Positions 57,963 through 64,000 of a stretch of 64,000 nt of DNA are shown piece after piece. This stretch comes from Kappaphycus alvarezii (lineage: Eukaryota > Rhodophyta > Florideophyceae > Gigartinales > Solieriaceae): assembly GCA_002205965.3 (NCBI GenBank), contig NADL03000645.1, positions 806,001-870,000 on the forward strand, read 5' to 3'. Under the pieces are notes generated by a model, which was given only the letters and a program-made list of their open reading frames with translations, had not been told where the DNA came from and searched no databases. The position numbers and the translations under genes were made by a program. Numbering within the stretch: position 1 is the stretch's first letter; the number at the start of each line of letters is the position of its first letter.

Positions 57963-59262
57963 GGGAGCTAAAATCCCATCGCACACCTTCGATCCTCCGA
58001 CATTAACGTCATGGAATGATCACTACTATTGGCGCAGCCAAGTTGGAAAATGGGTGGACTATATTAAACTCGCTCATGATGTCGCACAAGACTGCTCACT
58101 GAACACTATGTTTAAAATCTGGGGTCAAGTTCTCTACAAGCAAGCTTTCGCTCGCGAGAAACAAGCGATCGTTGACGAAGCCCAACGTAAGGGCATGACC
58201 ATCTACCTACAGACAGAGGATCCGGTTAGGGCGGCACTCGATATCATTAAAATCGTTGCCATGGATCCTCCGATGTCTAAGGTCACGCGTATGATCACGT
58301 CATTTAACAAGATCTCTCGTTTTACTCGCCGTAAGAAGTAGACCATCAAGTCATTCGCAGATCGCTTTCGTTGTTTGGCTGCTGCTCACCCAGAGCATTT
58401 CAACGCAACGCCATCCTCACAAGTTGGGCAGGTTCTCGCTATTACCCTGCTCAACAACGCAGATCTTAAGGAGAATGCTTTAAAGAACGAAAAGCTTCAG
58501 ATGATCTCTATTGCTGAGGATCGCCGTAATTCTGAGCAAGAATCCACTCTCGTTAATGTTAAGAAGTAGTTCCTCCAGGAAATGCTCGATCTTGTGGAGA
58601 AGTTCGATGACAAGTTAAATTAATTCGTCTTAGACCCCTTGTTGACTCAAATCAATGACGAGTTCATGGCCATGCACCATACACTTTCTTCGTGTACCAA
58701 GGATCTTAAGCCTGCAGACCACGGCGAAGCAGGCTTTATCTCGATTGCACGTCTCCTATTACCCGGTAACAAGTCTTGCAAGTCTCATTTGGATGACGCG
58801 GACACTGTTCTCCACAAAATCTGCGAGACAAACCGCTAACAAGGGAAGCAGACGTTTACTATGGAGCAGGTGCAGGCAATGGTCTTGCAACAAGTCCGAC
58901 AAGCATTGCTTGGCCATCATAACAACACTGCAGCCCGCTCGTCTCACCAACGTTCCGAAGTACCTTTGAATGGCAACGACACAGCCAGTGCAGACCCTAG
59001 CCGTCGCAATAAGATCCAGAACAAGCGGAAAATAGACTCGTTCTGTGGCCGCAACAATGCTACCTCACAGGAGTCTGTTTGTTTCGACTTTGATAAGACA
59101 GGCTGTAGACATGGCAGTGAACAATGTGAGTTCCCTAGATACGAGGCCAAGAAGATGCGTGGTCTACTTGACGACGATTTGTTCGTCCCAATTCACACCA
59201 ACGGGAAGAACAGGAACAAGTCGTTTACTCATCAGGGCTCCAGTCGCAATTCAGGCAATTAA
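57955..59262 (+). pseudogene. gag: Copia-3 Gag: one frame with four in-frame stops
   Basis: From ATG 57,955 (MGPGAKIPSHTF) to TAA 59,260 the protein stays in a single frame for 435 codons, broken only by TAG 58,339, TAG 58,567, TAA 58,621 and TAA 58,837. Reading through them gives coherent helical Gag sequence (WRSQVGKWVDYIKLAHDVAQ, TIKSFADRFRCLAAAHPE, QGKQTFTMEQVQAMVLQQV). Near residue 375 is a CCCH-like cluster CFDFDKTGCRHGSEQCEFPR with spacing CX7CX6CX3, but Arg where His is expected. The absence of frameshifts, in contrast to the rest of the element, means Gag was damaged by base changes only. The protease begins in another frame just before the final stop. Confidence 0.8.
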
Positions 59263-59700
59263 GCCTCATTGCCACCCGAGGAGCCAAGTTTAACGTCTTC
59301 TTAGGTGATGAAGACTTTAATCTCATCTGTGAAGAAGGTTTTTCTCGTAGTGTTGGTGGAATTGGATCGATTCGTAGGCTTTGTAAGGATATGGGTATCA
59401 CGCTCAGCATGCGAAAGCTCGACTTCCCACGGTTCATTCATGGTTATGGCAAAAAGTGCAGCAATCAGGAAGTCACAATCGATATATTGGATCTACCTAT
59501 CACCGACCTTCATGGAATTGCGGTACATCTGCCCTTTCAAGTTCTACAAAGTAACAGATTTATGCTGCATCAAAGTGATATCATCCACAAATATGACCTC
59601 TTTAACACTTAGAATCTCTTCTTGATCCCGCCTGGTCAATGTGAACTCTCATAGAAGAAGTTAATACTCGCGGTCTACTTCGAATCAGTCATGTCAACTG
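59240..59700 (+). pseudogene. pol: Copia-3 protease region
   Basis: Frame starting near 59,240 reads SLIATRGAKFNVFLGDEDFN, then ICEEGFSRSVGGIGSIRRLC, where family members have a CDTAC/CDEGCP-type active site. The usual catalytic Asp-Thr/Ser-Gly cannot be recognised and appears as CEEGFSRSVGG. It continues LDFPRFIHGYGKKC, LPITDLHGIAVHLPFQV and, after a TAG, NLFLIPPGQCEL. Mapping of the active site is uncertain. Confidence 0.6.
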
Positions 59701-59814
59701 ATCCAAAGGCTGTGCGAACCTATCTCTTGGTTTTGCTCAATAAGACCCGTGCGTTCCAATTATACCTAATTTTCAGCAATCTGTTCATGCACTGACTGTC
59801 AAGCGGATGACGCA

Positions 59815-60450
59815 ATGAACAAATTCAGCGTCGGAAAAGTTGCACCCAGATTTGCTTCCAAGCTGCATGCTTATACGCACCTGCATCCAACTGACATGGA
59901 ACTTCTATGCAAGCGTGGTGGTGTGTACACCTCGGTACTTGAGCAAGCGTTGTATGCTGTTTACGAACGTTGCACATCTTGTAAGCGTACGGGAAGGCCA
60001 TTTTCATTTAAAAAGATATCCGTTTCCAAGATTACATCGGGTTTTAATGCCCATGTTCAACTTGATTTCCTCTTCATCGTTGAGATTGGTGAACACACAA
60101 TCTTGAACAGTACCGATACGCACTCCGCATATTAATAAACTGTTACTCTCCAAAGCATAGAGATGGAACAGCTCGCAAAAGCGTTGGAACAAGTGTATAT
60201 CAACCGACATGGTAACCACAAGTTAGTCTCTGGAGATGTCGAGTTCTTAAACAGAATGTTTAAGCAACGTCCGTCAACGTCTGTCAGAGTTTGGTATTGA
60301 ATTTCAGGCTCGACCACTGAGAAGATACAACAAGCTCGGAGTATTTGAAAGAAATAATGGTATTATAAGTCATCTTGCATTGAGAATGTGGAACGACGCC
60401 GAGTATTTCCGTCAATACCTTAACAAGAACTACGAAAAGGCAAATTGATC
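59815..60450 (+). pseudogene. pol: Copia-3 integrase
   Basis: Zinc domain: HTHLHPTDMELLCKRGG-like residues near 59,875 and CTSCKRTGR at 59,969. Core: first Asp in VQLDFLF (60,055), then after TAA TAA (60,133-60,138) SIEMEQLAKALEQVYINRHG and the second Asp in VSGDVEFLNRMF (60,228). A 10-base local duplication (CGTCCGTCAACGTCTGTCAG near 60,271) shifts the frame. The Glu then appears as RRYNKLGVFERNNG (60,325). Correcting for the duplication gives about 33 residues between Asp and Glu, close to the 32 of copia-1. Confidence 0.8.
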
Positions 60451-60469
60451 TCTCGAGTGACCTTCATCA

Positions 60470-61400
60470 GTAATGTCATTTATGGAAACAAACTTTGTAG
60501 TAGCTTTGAAATGGCGACTGATTACACTCCCGCGCTATGCGGTCTTCCCCAATCCAAGATTTCTGCTGATCACAAGGAAGATTTTGAGGAGCAGGAGGCC
60601 AGCCGAGCTCTTAAAGCACTCGAGAAGGACCGTGCACCTCAAGTCGTGGGCAAGGATCAGCTGTCTCACAATGAAGCTATCTACTACTTCAAGCGTGGAT
60701 CAAAGATTGGCAAGTCGGAATTAGGCTTTGTTTGAAATGTAAATGAGCGCATTGTTCTGATCCGCAGCAGGAAGAATCATCAGCGTAAACAAATCAGTGC
60801 TGCGTTGGAGGATATCCGCTTATGCCCTAAGTCTCCCCTTTTACTGAACCTTGACCGGCAAGAACATCTGTTTCCTAAAGCAGATTCGGTCGTTGCTGGT
60901 CAACTTGTCGACATGCTCACTGATGAAGAGCTCAGTTCAGCAAACTTCCTACTACTCGTCTTATTTCTATTCCACAAGGCCTTGAGGATTCTGTTGGTAA
61001 TGTAGAGGTAATACCGCGACAGAAGTACATCAAGAAACCACCTCGAGTGGTCCCTATGCGCCTGTGCACTTCGACGATGGCTACAGTCTACAATTCTTAG
61101 ATAGCCTTGAGAAGTTACAGAAGGACGAGCTTGCCTGGAACTCTCATCCCGTCACGAAAGCCCTCCTGTCCAAAACCAAGCAGCACATTTTGAATGCTTC
61201 TCAATTGGATGTCGGAAGGCACTGCCTAACCGCCAGTAATGCACTCCTCGGCCGTAATAGCATTAAGGATGAGAACCTCAACAAGGAACAAGACCCTCCG
61301 CGATCGGACAAAGAAATTAGCCCAACGCCTATCCTTACACCGCTGTTCACACCTCATGCTCTTAAATCAACGGAACAGGAAGTTTTAAGGAAAATCTAGA
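60470..61400 (+). pseudogene. pol: Copia-3 integrase-RT linker
   Basis: Frames 60,445-60,735 (DYTPALCGLPQSKISADHKE, EEQEASRALKALEKD), 60,805-61,005 and 61,064-61,399 read the poorly conserved linker between integrase and RT. The first is followed after a TGA (60,733) by NVNERIVLIRSRKNHQRK in the same frame. These are assigned by position in the element more than by motif. Confidence 0.55.
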
Positions 61401-61479
61401 GCGTAATTGACGATATCACTTTTCCAAATCGCGTCTTGAGTTCGCTCCGCGATGGGCGATTGACAAATCTATCGCAGCA

Positions 61480-62210
61480 GAGAAGCAAAAATTGGGCGGA
61501 TGCTGAGGAAGAGGTTCATATCAATAATCTTCCTTCTCATGTAAACCTTATATCCTCCCACCATTTCTTTACCACCAAGTTCGACGGACAAGCTTCAGAG
61601 CTGAAAGTCAAATGTCGACTGTTCCCACACGAAAATAGAGACCGTGAGAAGAATAATATCCGGAAAGATTCTTCCACTGCTCAATTCTACGCCATTCGAG
61701 TAGTTCTCTCTGCTGATGCACTTCTTAGATTCCCTATTGCATCAGTTGATATCAAAAAATCATACTCGCAGTCTGACTAACTTCCAAAAGATCGATGCGT
61801 GCAACCTACGAAAGGACGGGCTTCATAGGCACGCATTTTTTGGAAGCTTATAGAGCCGGCGTATGATGCGGTTGAATCTGGTCGACGACGGCAAATTGCG
61901 ATAGAGCTATGGCTGTTCTGGCTAGTATTCCAAGAAGTCCATGGTTTGCCTCAACTTTTCATCAAAACCAATCAGTCTGGCGAAATTCTGATACTCATTG
62001 CCGAGTTTGGCGATGACATCCTTATTGATGGTTTGCGTCATGAACTGGATATTTTTGCTAAGTCTTTGAATGTCCACTTTTCCATTGGAAGTTATGTTCT
62101 CGGCGAGCACTTTGTCTACAACCGCCTTCACATCCACCAAGGTCCAGACTTTTCAGTGGGAATCAATGTATCCAGTAATCTCTTGACAAGATTCAGGCCT
62201 TAGTCATCCT
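61480..62210 (+). pseudogene. pol: Copia-3 reverse transcriptase
   Basis: RT opens with EEEVHINNLPSHVNLISSHH, FFTTKFDGQASELKVKCRLF and HENRDREKNNIRKDS; the first catalytic Asp is in PIASVDIKKSYSQSD (61,745). After a TAA the reading continues LPKDRCVQPTKGRA and FWKLIEPAYDAVESGRRRQI. The catalytic pair is seen as IAEFGDDILIDGLRHELDIF (62,002), an FGDD variant of YVDD, followed by HFSIGSYVLG. Frame changes near 61,860 and 62,200. Confidence 0.8.
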
Positions 62211-62219
62211 GCCTGATCG

Positions 62220-63000
62220 TTGAAAGCGGTTTGACGACGCTTGCACACCTAGGGAGCTCAAATACTTCCAGAGCCTTGCCGAAACACTTCTATTTCTCGG
62301 GCAAGGATCTTTACCACAAGCATCTCACATTGCCAGCTTTCTTCAGCAACGCGTCGGACAGTTCCAAGTCAAGGACCTGGTCTCCGCCAATAAGGCCCTC
62401 TGCGAGCTTCGGCAACTCAAACTTTCTATCCTTTTCCCGGTACCATCTTCCTATCCTTTTCATGTACCATCTTCACTGGAAAACCCTTCATATCTGGCGA
62501 TTTCTGACGCTGGAACTGGTCACTCATTGTATGGACAGACCGGCTACATATGTGGCAGCTATGTGCCTGCTTGGGGTGAACGTGTGTATCAGGCTTTGAA
62601 ATGGTCCAGCAGTAAGCAAGGTAGGGTTTCGTTTTCATCCATTGGAAGAGAAATGTTCGCTGCTGCAACATCTATTGACCGTGCGTCACTTATCAGAAAA
62701 TGCCTGCAAACAGTGTAAACTGCACCAGTTCCAATGCCATTAGTTGTAACCGTGGACTCAAAAGGGCTGTACTCTACAATCACGACTGTCTACGAAGGTA
62801 GAGACTACAGGCTCCGTCCTACCATTCCACGTATGCGAGATTCATTCGAGGCCGTTGAAATAATTACCATGCAATAGATCCCGGTTCAAGACAGCATCAG
62901 CGATGCTCTAACCAAGTGCAATATCATTATTTTTAGGAAACTGAACAAGGCACTGACAAATGGAAAATTGGATGACGGGATACTGGCAAAAGGTAGGCGA
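62220..63000 (+). pseudogene. pol: Copia-3 RT end and RNase H
   Basis: Scattered frames cover the RT thumb and the start of RNase H. The RNase H end is clear at 62,756-62,970: DSKGLYSTITTVYEGRDYRL, RDSFEAVEIITMQ, TAG, IPVQDSISDALTKCN. The TAG at 62,876 replaces the Trp of the usual MQWIPG motif, so it arose from TGG by G to A. Confidence 0.75.
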
Positions 63001-63040
63001 GTTAAGTTTGGACACGAGCATTCGCTCATGAATTAGCATA

Positions 63041-64000
63041 TATGAACTCAATTAGAACTAGACTGCTGCTTTATTCGAATACGCAGCTCTACTTGAATCG
63101 ACCAAGCGTCTCACGGCTTTCACAGCAATTCCTTAGCTTCGCCACCACCGCGCTTTTGAAGAACCTGTTCGCTCAAATTCATTACCTAAAGCTCCTCACT
63201 GTCTAATATGAGCCTGCGAGACATTTCCACCACTACGATGCGGTCCACTACTGCTCTTTGGCGTAAATGCACCAAGAAGATATCAGAGGAGAACTCAGCA
63301 AGCTGTTTGAAAGGATTTTTTGACAAAGCTGAATTGCATATGAAATTCAAAGCAGTACCTGTTATCTTGAAACCATGCGAAAGTCCCGTCACTTCCTTCA
63401 TTGACAGAATAGGAGGAAGCTCTTCTCTGAAGTGCTGTCAACCCTTATCGCATACTCTCGTCCAAACACTACATCGACTGCATTGACAAGGGCAGCCTAC
63501 ATTCAATCGGTTTCAGGTCGCCTAGATAACAGCTTTCCATGACTTTTCTAGTAATACTTGGAAACTTCTTGAATTCCGTTACGACTACCAGGTCCGCCGA
63601 TGGAAAGAGATAAATCCTTATTCTGGATGCACCAAGCTACTGTCAAAGACCTAAGCTTGAATTGATTGAACTTCTGTTCATTCTTATTGCTGCTCGGAAT
63701 TTTCACCCTCGGTGTGTCTATAACGCTGACAGAGCGAGATTTCTCAGTAACAGGGCACGACTTTCAGTTGCCACCCTGCATGGCTTCCCTAGTGGACAGC
63801 ATGATACTCTCCGGATCAATGCGGTGAAAAAACTCTATACCTCTATCGATTCTGCCACTTCCATACCACACCTCATCCTCAAGAACCAGGTTTCTAGTCT
63901 TTGAACCAGCGCTATACAAGATTGATTCAATGGAGAGCTTGTCTCCAGCAGTGGTCTTCGCATTACCACTCCTTCCCCTCTCACCCTTCTCACAGATAGA
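63041..64000. other. Unassigned right edge
   Basis: GC-richer than the desert to the left of copia-3. Frame 63,208-63,486 (92 residues: TTTMRSTTALWRKCTKKISE, FFDKAELHMKFKAVPVILK) and frame 63,662-63,904 look coding-like but belong to no family I know. They may be part of copia-3's 3' end, a second element, or a host gene cut by the window. Confidence 0.3.

Larger units (their letters stand above)
57700..63040 (+). mobile_element. Copia-3: Ty1/copia element, all domains traceable, heavily mutated
   Basis: The element runs from an LTR end at 57,951 through Gag, protease, integrase, RT and RNase H to about 63,040. It is related to copia-1: same primer site, same MGP... Gag start, same RT opening (HENRDREKNNIRKDS against HGNEDKEKNNLRTDS) and the same RRxNK block before the integrase Glu. 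The start of the 5' LTR is not defined (composition changes near 57,740). I could not find a matching 3' LTR by eye before the window ends. Confidence 0.85.

Noticed and set aside
57955-62970. Alternative genetic code (TAA/TAG as Gln) as the explanation for the stops in copia-3
   Set aside because: One TAG stands for a conserved Trp and a TAA at about 61,778 stands where family members have Pro or Gly-Pro; other domains have true frameshifts, so pseudogene decay is simpler.

Overview
This window looks like a transposon-dominated, gene-poor stretch of a eukaryotic nuclear genome. I found no intact host gene in 64 kb. What can be recognised is three Ty1/copia elements (922-5485, 9960-15452, and about 57,700-63,040), one Ty3/gypsy element (about 26,787-34,040), a hAT-type transposase relic on the minus strand (43,213-45,467), a truncated LINE-like 3' end (6,320-6,880), shorter copia and gypsy scraps at 38.6 and 40.4 kb, and a family of short dispersed repeats concentrated in 0.4-9.9 kb. 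The middle copia element (integrase start, RNase H style, Gag knuckle) resembles polyproteins I associate with filamentous fungi. A fungus is therefore my best guess for the host, but this is inference and not proven by any host gene here.

Layout. 1-900: unidentified relic and a 184-bp duplicated repeat. 922-5485: copia-1, with LTRs that look identical and a perfect 5-bp target duplication, but a frameshifted interior lacking most of the reverse transcriptase. 5486-9955: dispersed 'Z' repeats (core AAACACCCAAACCTTTCCCC), two candidate elements bounded by inverted Z copies, and a LINE tail. 9960-15452: copia-2, with 396-bp LTRs about 97% alike, target duplication GTGTC, and well-preserved integrase and RNase H. 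15.5-26.7 kb: mostly unassigned, with one Z-related fragment, a possible gypsy LTR, an acidic protein relic and a tandem repeat. 26.8-34.0 kb: an old gypsy element whose 3' LTR is split by a 438-bp palindrome-bearing insertion. 34-43 kb: sparse relics. 43.2-45.5 kb: hAT. 45.8-57.5 kb: a long AT-rich stretch with nothing recognisable. 57.7-63.0 kb: copia-3, nearly complete in domains but full of stops.

The most interesting point is that copia-1 and copia-3, although divergent, both have a primer-binding site complementary to the anticodon arm (not the 3' end) of initiator tRNA-Met, as in Drosophila copia, starting one base after the LTR. In both, the first Gag ATG lies inside that site, because it pairs with the CAU anticodon. 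Priming and translation start thus share the same bases.
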